DNA of 64,000 nt from Bacteroidota bacterium. Lineage in GTDB: Bacteria > Bacteroidota > Bacteroidia > Chitinophagales > Chitinophagaceae. Made by a program: the position numbers and the translations under genes. Of this stretch, positions 9,684 through 18,338 are shown one piece after another. Every line of letters begins with the position of its first letter. Within the stretch, counting starts at the first letter, position 1. The stretch lies in the NCBI GenBank assembly GCA_023428755.1, contig JAEYWX010000006.1, positions 1 through 64,000 on the forward strand, written 5' to 3'. The notes beneath the pieces were generated by a model. That model was not told where the DNA came from. It did no database searches and worked only from the letters and a program-made list of their open reading frames with translations.

Positions 9684-10154
9684 ATGAAAAAACTATCCCT
9701 CGTTTTGGCAGCAGCTTTTATAAGTGTTGCTGCAATGGCTCAAAACAATCCAAAACCTGCTGCGAAGGGCGTTACCTATGGTGAAGGCACCGTGAACAAA
9801 GATGTAGCAACCGTTGGCGATATGGACGAACAGGTACAAAGTAAAGGCATCTTTACCGGCAAGATCACCGCAAAAGTGGTTGAAGTGTGCCAAGAAAAAG
9901 GCTGCTGGATGAAAGTAGACAAAGGCAATGGCGAAACCATTATGGTAAAATTTAAAGACTATGGTTTCTTTATGCCAACCAATATTGTTGGACAAACAGT
10001 GGTATTGGAAGGCGAAGCCAAGGTAAAAGAAGTAAGTGTAAAACAACAGAAACACTACGCTGGTGATGCAGGTAAGCCAAAAGAAGAGATCAAACAGATC
10101 AAAGAAGCAAAAAAAGAAACACAGTTTGTAGCAAAAGGTGTTTTGGTATTGTGA
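9684..10154 (+). CDS. DUF4920 domain protein, secreted
   Basis: 156 residues from ATG 9684, which gives a clean signal peptide (MKKLSLVLAAAFISVAAMAQ). An in-frame start at 9627 adds a non-signal extension and is less likely. The mature domain matches the DUF4920 pattern: G-x-V-C-Q-E-K-G-C-W-M-K with two Cys, then I-M-V-K-F-K-D-Y-G-F-F. This resembles an OB-like fold that might bind a metal or a small ligand, but no function is established. TACCTTTA at 9655-9662 is a near match to a -7 box. A strong terminator follows the gene. Confidence 0.85.
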   Translation: MKKLSLVLAAAFISVAAMAQNNPKPAAKGVTYGEGTVNKDVATVGDMDEQVQSKGIFTGKITAKVVEVCQEKGCWMKVDKGNGETIMVKFKDYGFFMPTNIVGQTVVLEGEAKVKEVSVKQQKHYAGDAGKPKEEIKQIKEAKKETQFVAKGVLVL

Positions 10155-10170
10155 TAAACAAACGAATTAT

Positions 10171-10202
10171 AAAAAACCCATCCTGCAAGGATGGGTTTTT
10201 TA
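10171..10202 (+). terminator. Intrinsic terminator after the DUF4920 gene
   Basis: An ACCCATCC/GGATGGGT stem with a short loop is followed by a run of T and preceded by a run of A, so it may work on both strands. Confidence 0.9.
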
Positions 10203-10210
10203 TTGGCAGA

Positions 10211-10248
10211 AAAAAAGCCCGCCCCACATTTTATTTGTGGGGCGGGCC
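10211..10248 (-). terminator. Intrinsic terminator of the YceI gene
   Basis: A 12-bp GC-rich stem (GCCCGCCCCACA with its complement) has a 7-base loop. On the minus strand it is followed by a T run, the complement of the A run at 10211-10216. Confidence 0.9.
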
Positions 10249-10271
10249 AAATACGAATTATGAACGTTGAC

Positions 10272-10910
10272 TTACTTTGCCTTGTTCAGTTCAAGCAATA
10301 CAGTAACATCAACATCTTTTCCTACAACCAGGCCACCAGCTTCAGTTGCACGGTCCCATTTCAGATTGTAATCAAAACGGTTAATAGTTGTCGTTGCTTT
10401 GAAGCCAGCTTTATCGCCTCGTGTGCTGGTAGCAATACCACCAAACTTCACATCAAACTTTACAGCTTTTGTTACGTCACGAATGGTAAGGTTACCTGTT
10501 AATTCATACTTGTTGTTTCCAAGTGGCTTAAATGAAGTGCCAACAAACTTTGCAATTGGAAATTTTTCTGCATTGAAAAAGTCATCGCTTTTCAAATGCT
10601 TGTCACGGTTTTCGTTATCCGTGTCAATTGAATTCATATCAACTGTAAAGTTGATCTTCGCATCGCTCCAATCGGCTTTTGAGTGCTCAACTGTACCGTC
10701 AAAAATTTTGAACGAACCTTCTGTTTCTGCCACCACCATATGCGCTACCGCAAATTTTACATTGGAGTGCGACTTGTCGAGTGTCCATTTAGTAGGCGTT
10801 TGCACAGAAGCTACAGCCGGTTGACTGTTGGTTGCGTTTTCTTTCGGAAGAAAAGCTGCCATTACTACGAAAGATCCAATGGCAACTGCTGATAAGAACA
10901 AATGTTTCAT
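10272..10910 (-). CDS. YceI family protein
   Basis: 212 residues. A signal peptide or membrane anchor (~1-20) is followed by a YceI lipocalin-like beta-barrel: W-T-L-D-K-S-H-S-N-V-K-F at its start, D-M-N-S-I-D-T-D-N-E-N-R-D-K-H-L and L-T-I-R-D-V-T-K further on. YceI proteins bind polyisoprenoid-type lipids in the periplasm. The specific ligand cannot be read here. Single gene with its own promoter box (10949-10956) and terminator. Confidence 0.95.
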   Translation of the reverse strand: MKHLFLSAVAIGSFVVMAAFLPKENATNSQPAVASVQTPTKWTLDKSHSNVKFAVAHMVVAETEGSFKIFDGTVEHSKADWSDAKINFTVDMNSIDTDNENRDKHLKSDDFFNAEKFPIAKFVGTSFKPLGNNKYELTGNLTIRDVTKAVKFDVKFGGIATSTRGDKAGFKATTTINRFDYNLKWDRATEAGGLVVGKDVDVTVLLELNKAK

Positions 10911-10948
10911 ACTTTGATTGTGTTTAGGAATTTTTAGTGTTTGAACAT

Positions 10949-10956
10949 CAAAAATA
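10949..10956 (-). promoter_or_regulatory. Candidate -7 box of the YceI gene
   Basis: TATTTTTG on the minus strand fits TAnnTTTG and lies 38 bases upstream of the ATG. No clear -33 element. Confidence 0.4.
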
Positions 10957-11139
10957 AAGATTTCATTTTGTTAAACCCTGTTAAAACATTTACAACCGGC
11001 AGATCGGTCTGTTTCAACAGATTTAAACAACAACAGTGAGATTAGTCGCTAAAACCGTTCCATTCCTGTGCCGTTTATCAAAAACATTTGGAGAGGCAGT
11101 ATTGTTTTCTGAATTTCAATTTTCCTAAAACAAGCTTGT

Positions 11140-14100
11140 ATGAGAATAATCGCTCTGGCCGTTTCGGCCCTGTTGTGTATTTCAGCCACAGCACAAATTA
11201 AAAATGAACATTTTAAGAACCTGAAACCCAGAAATATCGGCCCGGCCGGTATGAGTGGACGGGTAACAGCAATTGATGCATTGTACACAAATCCCGATGT
11301 GATTTTTGTAGGTGCGGCCAGTGGTGGTGTTTGGAAAACTGCCAACGGCGGTGCTACCTGGGCACCTTTATTTGATGAGCAGCCTATCCTGAACATCGGT
11401 TCACTCAAAATTCAGCAAAGCAACCCCGATGTAATTTGGGTGGGCACCGGCGAAGGAAACCCACGCAACTCCCTCAACCTGGGCGAAGGCATTTATAAAA
11501 CCTTAGATGGCGGGAAAACCTGGAAACGTATGGGCCTGGAAAAAACAAGGAACATCCATCGTATCCTCATCGATCCAACGAATCCCGATGTGGTGTATGC
11601 CGGTGCTATCGGCAATCCGTATGGCATCCACAGCGAAAGAGGCGTTTTCAAAACAACCAATGGTGGCGCTACCTGGGAGCGTGTATTGTATACAAATGAT
11701 ACCAGTGGTTGTGCCGAACTGGTAATGGATCCATCAAACCCTAATAAACTCATTGCCAACATGTGGCAGCATCGCCGCAAACAATACAACTTCAACAGTG
11801 GTGGTCCGGGCAGTGGTTTATATATTACGGTTGATGGTGGCAAAAACTGGAAAAAGATCGGCAAAGAAAACGGGTTGCCCGATGGACCCATTGGCCGTAT
11901 CGGTATAGCCTTTGCTGCCAGCCAGCCTTCAAGAGTGTACGCAAAAGTAGAAGCAACCAAAAATGGTTTGTATAAAAGTGATGATGGTGGGTTTACATGG
12001 AGTTTAGTCAATAGCGATCCTGCTCAGGTAACTGACCGTCCATTCTACTACCAGGAAATTTATGTAGACCCCAAAAACGAAAACCGCATTTACGATATTC
12101 ATTCAACCGTAACGTTTAGTGAAGATGGCGGAAAGAGTTTCAGCACATTGATCCCTTACAACGGTATTCATCCTGATCATCATGCCTGGTGGATTCACCC
12201 GAGCAATCCCAATATCATTATTGAAGGAAATGATGGTGGCATCGGCATCAGTAAAGATCGTGGCGCAAGCTGGCGTTTTGATGAGCAGTTGCCCTTTGGC
12301 CAGTTCTACCATATTAATGTTGATAATGAAATCCCTTACAATGTAATGGGCGGTTTGCAGGATAATGGCAGCTGGCGTGGCCCTGCTTACACATGGATCA
12401 ATGGTGGTATCCGCAACTATTACTGGGAAAGTCTGTGGGGAGGTGATGGATTTGATGTAGTGCCCGATCCGGAAGACAGCAAATGGGTGTATGCCATGAG
12501 CCAGGGTGGAAATGTGGGACGTTACAACTTTACAACCGGACAACGTGAAACCGTGAAACCACCTGCACCGGATGCAACCATCAAAATGCGCTTCAACTGG
12601 AACAGTGGTATTGCGCAGGATCCGTTTGATCCCAAAACAGTTTATTTCGGTTCACAGTTTTTACATAAGAGTACCGATAAAGGAACAACCTGGCAAATTA
12701 TTTCACCTGATCTCACTACCAACAATCCCGAAGAACAAAAAGAAGAAACAGGAGGATTGACATTGGATATTACCGGTGCTGAAAATTTCAACACCATCAT
12801 GGCCATTGCACCTTCGTCTAAAAACAAAGATGTGATTTGGGTGGGTACCGATGATGGCAACGTACAGTTAACAAAAGATGGTGGTAAAACATGGACCAAC
12901 TTCCGTGGAAAAATTCCGGGAATGAATACCGGTGCATGGATTACGCAAGTACATGCAAGTCGCTACAACGAAGCAGAAGCATTTGTGGTGAGCAACGATT
13001 ACCGTCGTGGCGATTTCAGCATTACCATTTTCCGCACCAAAGATTTTGGAAAAACATGGGAAAATATGTTGGCGAATAAAGGATTGAAAGGGTATGCACT
13101 TTGCATGATCCAGGATCCCGTTCAGCCCAACTTAATTTTTGTTGGAACAGAACATGGCTTGTGGGTGAGCTACGATAATGCAAAAACATTTGGTCAATGG
13201 ACAAACGGCTATCCGTCTGTATCAACCTATGATTTAGCTATTCAGGAACGTGAAGCAGATTTGGTAATTGCCACCTTTGGTCGTGCGGTGTGGGTGTTGG
13301 ATGATATTCGTCCGTTGCGTGCCATGGCGGCAGCTAACGGTGCGGTGCCAACGAAAAAAATCACAGCTATTGAACCGCCAGTTGCTTACCAGGCACAATA
13401 CCGCAATGCACCTGGTTACGAATGGAGTACATGGGGATTGTATGAAGGTGAAAACAGAAGAAGAGGCGCTGCTATTTCATTCTTTGTAAAACCGGAAGCA
13501 ACGCCGGCAGCAAAAGCCGATACAGCGATCGTAAAAATTTATGATGCACAAAACAACCACCTGCGTACGTTACGTGCAGCAGCGGGTGAAGGATTGAATC
13601 GTTTTTATTGGGGCTTTGAAACAAAAGGTACACGCCAACCAGGTCAACCAAAACCACGCCCCAATGCACCTGAGCAAGGTGGTGGATGGCCTGTGTTTCC
13701 CGGCACCTACAAAGTGGTGATCACAGTAGGCAAAGAAGCTGACTCTACGATGGTTACGGTGAAAGAAGACCCCCGCATCGAAGTGAAGAAAGAAGTTTAT
13801 GATGCCAAGAAGAAAATGATGGAGCGTTTGCAGTTGAGTGCTGATAAACTTACAGCCGCATTGGATAAGATCGCTGATGCAGAAGAAGCCATGACAAAGA
13901 TCGAAGCATCCCTCCGTGGTGTAGAAGGAAAGCAGGCCGATAGCTTACGCAAAGCAGGCGTTGCCATGCGTGCTGAAATTAAAAAGATACGGGAAACGAT
14001 CTCCGGCCGCAGTGCTGAAAACAGACAAGGTATCACTCGCTTTGCCGACCGTACCACCAACACTGCATTGCAAGGTGCCCGTTCCGAAATTATGGGCAAG

Positions 14101-14256
14101 ATTGCTGCACCAACTGCACAAACAGAACGTTTGGTTGTGGAAGCTGAAACAGCGGTAAACAACAGCGTACAGGCCATCAACGAATTTATAACTGGTAAAT
14201 GGGCCGGTTACAGAAAACTGGCTGAAGCTACTCCTATCAAGTTTTTTAAAGATTGA
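11140..14256 (+). CDS. Large VPS10/BNR-repeat beta-propeller protein (glycosyl hydrolase-like)
   Basis: 1038 residues with a signal peptide ending in A-T-A-Q. Residues ~30-750 carry many BNR/sortilin-type repeats (variants of S-x-D-G-G-K-T-W, e.g. K-T-L-D-G-G-K-T-W and K-T-N-G-G-A-T-W), which build one or two beta-propellers. The C-terminal ~250 residues include a beta domain (~800-880) and then a helical, probably coiled-coil stretch rich in Lys, Glu and Ala (~880-1010). Such proteins are often labelled glycosyl hydrolase or sortilin-like, but I see no catalytic motif. It could be a periplasmic binding or scaffold protein. Single-gene unit with a terminator at 14273. Confidence 0.88.
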   Translation: MRIIALAVSALLCISATAQIKNEHFKNLKPRNIGPAGMSGRVTAIDALYTNPDVIFVGAASGGVWKTANGGATWAPLFDEQPILNIGSLKIQQSNPDVIWVGTGEGNPRNSLNLGEGIYKTLDGGKTWKRMGLEKTRNIHRILIDPTNPDVVYAGAIGNPYGIHSERGVFKTTNGGATWERVLYTNDTSGCAELVMDPSNPNKLIANMWQHRRKQYNFNSGGPGSGLYITVDGGKNWKKIGKENGLPDGPIGRIGIAFAASQPSRVYAKVEATKNGLYKSDDGGFTWSLVNSDPAQVTDRPFYYQEIYVDPKNENRIYDIHSTVTFSEDGGKSFSTLIPYNGIHPDHHAWWIHPSNPNIIIEGNDGGIGISKDRGASWRFDEQLPFGQFYHINVDNEIPYNVMGGLQDNGSWRGPAYTWINGGIRNYYWESLWGGDGFDVVPDPEDSKWVYAMSQGGNVGRYNFTTGQRETVKPPAPDATIKMRFNWNSGIAQDPFDPKTVYFGSQFLHKSTDKGTTWQIISPDLTTNNPEEQKEETGGLTLDITGAENFNTIMAIAPSSKNKDVIWVGTDDGNVQLTKDGGKTWTNFRGKIPGMNTGAWITQVHASRYNEAEAFVVSNDYRRGDFSITIFRTKDFGKTWENMLANKGLKGYALCMIQDPVQPNLIFVGTEHGLWVSYDNAKTFGQWTNGYPSVSTYDLAIQEREADLVIATFGRAVWVLDDIRPLRAMAAANGAVPTKKITAIEPPVAYQAQYRNAPGYEWSTWGLYEGENRRRGAAISFFVKPEATPAAKADTAIVKIYDAQNNHLRTLRAAAGEGLNRFYWGFETKGTRQPGQPKPRPNAPEQGGGWPVFPGTYKVVITVGKEADSTMVTVKEDPRIEVKKEVYDAKKKMMERLQLSADKLTAALDKIADAEEAMTKIEASLRGVEGKQADSLRKAGVAMRAEIKKIRETISGRSAENRQGITRFADRTTNTALQGARSEIMGKIAAPTAQTERLVVEAETAVNNSVQAINEFITGKWAGYRKLAEATPIKFFKD

Positions 14257-14272
14257 AACAGTCTTTGAATAT

Positions 14273-14304
14273 TAAAAAAAACCGTGCTTTAGCACGGTTT
14301 TTTT
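14273..14304 (+). terminator. Intrinsic terminator of the propeller gene
   Basis: AACCGTGCT and AGCACGGTT form a tight hairpin framed by an A run and a T run; probably bidirectional. Confidence 0.9.
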
Positions 14305-14311
14305 ATTACAT

Positions 14312-14338
14312 AAAAAAAGCAACAGCCGAAACTGTTGC
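14312..14338 (-). terminator. Intrinsic terminator of the T9SS gene on the minus strand
   Basis: GCAACAG/CTGTTGC stem with a 6-base loop. On the minus strand it ends in a run of seven T. Confidence 0.85.
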
Positions 14339-14364
14339 CTCCGTCCGTACCAAGGGAACCAGAA

Positions 14365-15567
14365 TTATTTTACAAAGCGGTGTACTTCTGACGTACCATC
14401 GCTGTTGATGATTTGTAAAGCATAAACACCGGCAGGCAGGTTGTTTACATCCAATACTTGCTGGGTTGTTGTGCTGTTCAATTGTTTTACAACAATGCCG
14501 CTGTTGCTTACAATGCGTAACTGACGACTGTCGTTGCTGAAAAACTGAACCATGATTTTGCTGCTGCCTAATCCGCCAACCAATGTCTTTTGTCCGCCAT
14601 TACCTTGTTTGATAATAGATGAGTAGTTGATGCTGCCATCAATATCAACCTGCTCAAGACGATAATATACTGTAGCTGCAGTAGCATTTTTGTCATTATA
14701 TGTATAATCAGTTACAGAAGAAGTTGTTCCTTGTGCTGCAACAATTGCAATTGTGCGGAAACGTACACCATCTTCTGAACGTTGTACGTTGTAGTGTGAT
14801 GCATTTTGTTCCTGCATTGTTCTCCACTGTAAAGCAACAGTAGCGTTGTTTACACGTTTACCTGCAAAACCACCCCATACAACAGGAAGCGGAGCAGCGG
14901 CTGTAGCAGAATTACCAAATGTGAAGGCGATGCGTTGACCTTCCGCACTGTTTGCAAAGTTACCTGCAAGTGTTACTGTGCCAGTAACAACAAAGCCGTT
15001 TGAAAGCGATGGTAAAGAGATATACCAAAATGATTCACCATCATTATTGTTACGTCCATATGTACCGTTAATCGGCATGCCATCGATTGTCAAATTCGAT
15101 ACATTGATTGATGAAGCGCTGTTTTGCGTGCGAACAGCAAGTGTCATAATATTAACACTTGTAGCTAATGCTGCTTTTCCGTCTGCCGTTAATCGACCAG
15201 AAACATTTGGAAAAATGTTTGATCGTGTTATGCCATTGGCAGTTGTGGTGGTGGTGTAGTTGTTAGAGGCTACATCATAAGTAAGTGTAAAGGTGAAAGA
15301 TCCTGCGTTGCTATAGGTCAGGTTTCCATCAACTCTTGAACCACTGCGGTTTGAACCTAAATCAGGTATGCCTGTAAAAGTTGCTTGACTTTGATCTGAG
15401 TTCGTAGTACGCACATTTCTGTAACGAGTACCTAACAAAGATTCAGAAGAACCTGGAAAAGTTCCGGAAATCAATGACTGTTGAGCAAAAGTTTGAGAAA
15501 AAGTAGCAAAAGCTAAAACTACAAAAGAGTAAAATTTAATCACGGTACGGGTATTTAAAGTTTTCAC
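14365..15567 (-). CDS. T9SS type A sorting domain protein
   Basis: 400 residues. Signal peptide to about residue 28 (T-F-A-Q). The middle part is a Ser/Thr/Asn-rich beta domain. From ~230 onward there is a region typical of these exported proteins (V-A-L-Q-W-R-T-M-Q-E-Q-N-A-S-H-Y-N-V-Q-R-S-x-D-G, then Y-Y-R-L-E-Q-V-D-I-D-G). The C-terminal ~75 residues form a sorting domain ending in L-P-A-G-V-Y-A-L-Q-I and R-F-V-K. Likely a surface-attached protein; ligand unknown. Confidence 0.9.
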   Translation of the reverse strand: MKTLNTRTVIKFYSFVVLAFATFSQTFAQQSLISGTFPGSSESLLGTRYRNVRTTNSDQSQATFTGIPDLGSNRSGSRVDGNLTYSNAGSFTFTLTYDVASNNYTTTTTANGITRSNIFPNVSGRLTADGKAALATSVNIMTLAVRTQNSASSINVSNLTIDGMPINGTYGRNNNDGESFWYISLPSLSNGFVVTGTVTLAGNFANSAEGQRIAFTFGNSATAAAPLPVVWGGFAGKRVNNATVALQWRTMQEQNASHYNVQRSEDGVRFRTIAIVAAQGTTSSVTDYTYNDKNATAATVYYRLEQVDIDGSINYSSIIKQGNGGQKTLVGGLGSSKIMVQFFSNDSRQLRIVSNSGIVVKQLNSTTTQQVLDVNNLPAGVYALQIINSDGTSEVHRFVK

Positions 15568-15658
15568 GTATAAACCCCTATGTTGCGATGGTAAAAAAAC
15601 AGCTTAGAAATCAGCTATTTAGATGTATATGTATCGTTCTCTAGGGGTAAATGCTTAG

Positions 15659-15666
15659 CAAAAGTA
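15659..15666 (-). promoter_or_regulatory. Candidate -7 box of the T9SS gene 14365-15567
   Basis: TACTTTTG on the minus strand fits TAnnTTTG. An 18-base context around it is close to the context at 41940-41947, upstream of another T9SS gene. Confidence 0.4.
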
Positions 15667-15865
15667 TAGAGTAGTTTTAAATTATCCTAATCTTTTACGG
15701 TATTTTTCATAAATGATATCGTTAATTTACGATTCAGGGTTCGTATTAACTGCAAGTAAGCAATTGTGATTTAATACGTTAAGTAATTGCCTTGTGACCG
15801 TAAAAAAGACAAAAATTTTTTTGAAGAAATTCTGTGAAAGGGGGAATACAGTTCCGTGTACAGCA

Positions 15866-15893
15866 TTTGTTCCGTACGATTGGCCTATATTTG
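15866..15893 (+). promoter_or_regulatory. Candidate promoter of the RRM protein gene
   Basis: TTTG (15866-15869), a 16-base spacer, then TATATTTG (15886-15893). The same spacing is seen at the rlmD promoter in this window. Transcription would start near 15900 and leave a ~130-base leader. Confidence 0.5.
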
Positions 15894-16029
15894 CACCGTT
15901 ATTTTGAGTTATACAGTGATATGTAATTGAAATCGTCCTATCTGCTACGCACACTCTGCTAATAGTTAGTCATTTTTTACGCCTCGTATTTTCTCAGATT
16001 TTTTATTAATCAATGTTTAATTAACAAAC

Positions 16030-16335
16030 ATGAACATTTATGTTTCAAACTTGAGCTTCAACGTAAACGATGATGACTTAAGAGGTTTTTTTGAAAGCTA
16101 TGGTGAAGTAACCAGTGCAAAAGTTATTAACGACAAATTTACCGGTAAGAGCCGTGGTTTTGGATTTGTTGAAATGAGTGATGATGCAGCTGCTAAAACA
16201 GCCATCAGTGAACTGGATGGTGGAATGGTTGAAGGCCGTGCCATTAAAGTAACAGAAGCAAAGCCACGTGAAGAGCGCAGCAACAACGATCGCCGTTCTT
16301 CTTTTGGTAACAAAAGCTATGGTAACCGCTACTAA
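16030..16335 (+). CDS. RNA-binding protein with single RRM domain
   Basis: 101 residues. One RNA recognition motif fills residues 1-80: RNP2 is I-Y-V-S-N-L (3-8) and RNP1 is K-S-R-G-F-G-F-V-E-M (40-49). The short C-terminal tail is rich in Arg, Asn, Ser and Gly, as in glycine-rich RRM proteins of Bacteroidota and cyanobacteria. It probably binds single-stranded RNA. Many such genes respond to cold or growth state, but that is family knowledge, not visible here. Long leader upstream, strong terminator downstream. Confidence 0.95.
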   Translation: MNIYVSNLSFNVNDDDLRGFFESYGEVTSAKVINDKFTGKSRGFGFVEMSDDAAAKTAISELDGGMVEGRAIKVTEAKPREERSNNDRRSSFGNKSYGNRY

Positions 16336-16358
16336 TCTTGTTTCAAACACAAGAAATT

Positions 16359-16388
16359 AAAATGCCCCCGGATTTTCGGGGGCATTTT
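16359..16388. terminator. Bidirectional intrinsic terminator between convergent genes
   Basis: AATGCCCCCG and CGGGGGCATT form a perfect stem with A and T runs on both sides. It serves the RRM gene and the SurA-like gene coming from the other side. Confidence 0.92.
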
Positions 16389-16412
16389 GTTAGGTAATGA
16401 TATTTGAAGAAA

Positions 16413-18329
16413 CTACTTTACCATACTTTTCACCACTGCTTCATTTACCTTAACGGGATATTTTGCTTTCAGCTGTTTGATCCAGTTTTCCTCCAACTGC
16501 AGTTGATAATCGTTGATCACCAAACCTTTTGATTCATCAAAGCTGCGTGGCTCCGTTGTATTGTACACCTGGATGATATAGCAAAAAGAAGCGGAGCCGT
16601 CATTAGGATTGGTTGTAATGGGTGTGAATGTTCCGGCTTTGAAATTTGTTTGGTCTGCAACCGGTAGTTGATTGAATTCAAACCGGCTGCTGTCGGCCAA
16701 GGCAGTTCCGCCAAGTAGATCCATGTGTTCTTTCCACTTCAGCGGGTCTTTTTTCATCATGTCCAGCGCCCGGTTGGCAACCGATGTATCAGCACAATTG
16801 AAAATAACCGCATTTACGCTGGGTTGCCATTTATACTTTGCTTTGTTGTTATTGTAATAGTTACGCAGGCCAACACTATCAGCAGGAGCAACGCTCCAGA
16901 TCTTACGTTCCATAATTTCAAACAGCAGACTTCCTTCTCGGAACTCCTGTATTTGATAGCCTACTTCATCATTGGTTTGCTCGAGACGGTCTTTATAATA
17001 CTGTTCAGCTGTAGCATCAACAAATTGTTTCATCAATATTTTGTATTCACGCTGCTGTGGAGTGTATGTACTGGTTTGAAGACCCTTTACATATTTCAAC
17101 CAATCAGCTGCAGAAACTGTTTTACTGCCAAGTTGAAACAATGGCTTTTTTTGATTAGCCGTAAAAATAGCGGCATAATTTTTTGCTTTGAGCATGGTAT
17201 CGGTAACAATCCATAACTGCTGCTCATTGTAAGGTAAAGCTTTGTAATTGCTGCTTTTCAGAATTTCTTCTTTTTGTTTGGCAATGGCCACATTGATGCG
17301 TGGATCGGCCATTACTTTTTCTGTTGTTTCCTGCACAAGCTGCGGATCGTTCTTATCATTTGCAGGCGGTATCAATTCAATTCGCTTAATGATATGAAAC
17401 CCGGAACTTGTTTGTACAGGCATACTGATATCTCCATCTTTCTGTAAACCAAAAGCAGCTTTGCTGAATGCCGCATCGTATTTTGTGTATGTAAACTCAG
17501 GAAGTACGCCGCCATTCATATACGTAAGCTTATCCTCGCTGTAAGTAGAGGCAAGCGTTTCAAATTTTTCTCCTTTCAGGGCGAGGCCATGTACCATTTC
17601 AGCTTTTGTGTGTGCCACAGCAATTTCATCCTGTGTAGCATTGGGGGGTAAGGCGATCAATATCTGTGCGGCTTTCATTTTACCGGCCGAAGGTCGCCTA
17701 CTAATAACCTTAAAAATGTGATAACCATTTTTGCCTCCTACGGGTTTCGAATAAGCGCCAACAGCCGTATTGTAAACAGCATTTTCCAATTCGTACGGCA
17801 GTGAAAAAACCGATACAAAACCAATATAACCATCGGTTGATTTTACATAATCGTTGGTAGAAAGCTTGTGGGCGGTAACAGTAAAATCGGCTCCTGTTTG
17901 CAGTTGACCAAAGGCTTTGTCAATCGCAGCTTTGGATTTGGCACTGTCTGTATCGTAGCCAATGAACACATGCGCCAATTCGATTTCAACAAAACTTCGT
18001 TCAATCGCTTCCGTTACCAGTTCGTTGCTGCTGCCCTGGTTACGCATAAACTGTTCGATCATTTGTGCACGAAAGGCAGCAATGTCGTTTTGGATATTGG
18101 GCAGTGTATCGAGCTTTGCATCTTTGGCTGCCTGTACTTTCAATTTGAAGCTAATAAACAGATCAAGGTATTCACGAATAGACTTTTCATCAGTTGCACC
18201 GTTGTTGTTTTTTGAAAAGGCTCGCCAGAATTCTTTCTGATCAACTTTTTTAGTGCCGTAAGTAAATAATGTTTGAGCGTGACTGCTGAAGCTTGCAGCC
18301 ATTATCACAAAAAATAGAATGTTACGCAT
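16413..18329 (-). CDS. Peptidylprolyl isomerase, SurA/PpiC type
   Basis: 638 residues with a signal peptide ending in S-H-A-Q. An N-terminal SurA-like helical region is followed by two parvulin domains, at about 125-215 (ending G-Y-H-I-F-K-V) and 220-320 (ending G-F-H-I-I-K-R-I), then a long C-terminal part (~330-638) of unknown structure. It probably acts in the periplasm as a foldase or chaperone for outer-membrane proteins. It is the second gene of an operon: its ATG lies 9 bases after the stop of the thioredoxin-like gene, a pairing that makes sense for envelope protein folding. Confidence 0.9.
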   Translation of the reverse strand: MRNILFFVIMAASFSSHAQTLFTYGTKKVDQKEFWRAFSKNNNGATDEKSIREYLDLFISFKLKVQAAKDAKLDTLPNIQNDIAAFRAQMIEQFMRNQGSSNELVTEAIERSFVEIELAHVFIGYDTDSAKSKAAIDKAFGQLQTGADFTVTAHKLSTNDYVKSTDGYIGFVSVFSLPYELENAVYNTAVGAYSKPVGGKNGYHIFKVISRRPSAGKMKAAQILIALPPNATQDEIAVAHTKAEMVHGLALKGEKFETLASTYSEDKLTYMNGGVLPEFTYTKYDAAFSKAAFGLQKDGDISMPVQTSSGFHIIKRIELIPPANDKNDPQLVQETTEKVMADPRINVAIAKQKEEILKSSNYKALPYNEQQLWIVTDTMLKAKNYAAIFTANQKKPLFQLGSKTVSAADWLKYVKGLQTSTYTPQQREYKILMKQFVDATAEQYYKDRLEQTNDEVGYQIQEFREGSLLFEIMERKIWSVAPADSVGLRNYYNNNKAKYKWQPSVNAVIFNCADTSVANRALDMMKKDPLKWKEHMDLLGGTALADSSRFEFNQLPVADQTNFKAGTFTPITTNPNDGSASFCYIIQVYNTTEPRSFDESKGLVINDYQLQLEENWIKQLKAKYPVKVNEAVVKSMVK

Positions 18330-18338
18330 AAGCTTAGG

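Larger units (their letters stand above)
15568..16029. other. 462-base intergenic region between divergent genes
   Basis: It holds a candidate minus-strand promoter for the T9SS gene (15659-15666), a candidate plus-strand promoter for the RRM gene (15866-15893), and a ~130-base T-rich leader before the RRM start. I see no convincing ORF or terminator in it. Confidence 0.6.

Noticed and set aside
10191..10892. Several plus-strand ORFs opposite the YceI gene
   Set aside because: Shadow frames of a clearly conserved gene; the first one begins in a terminator.
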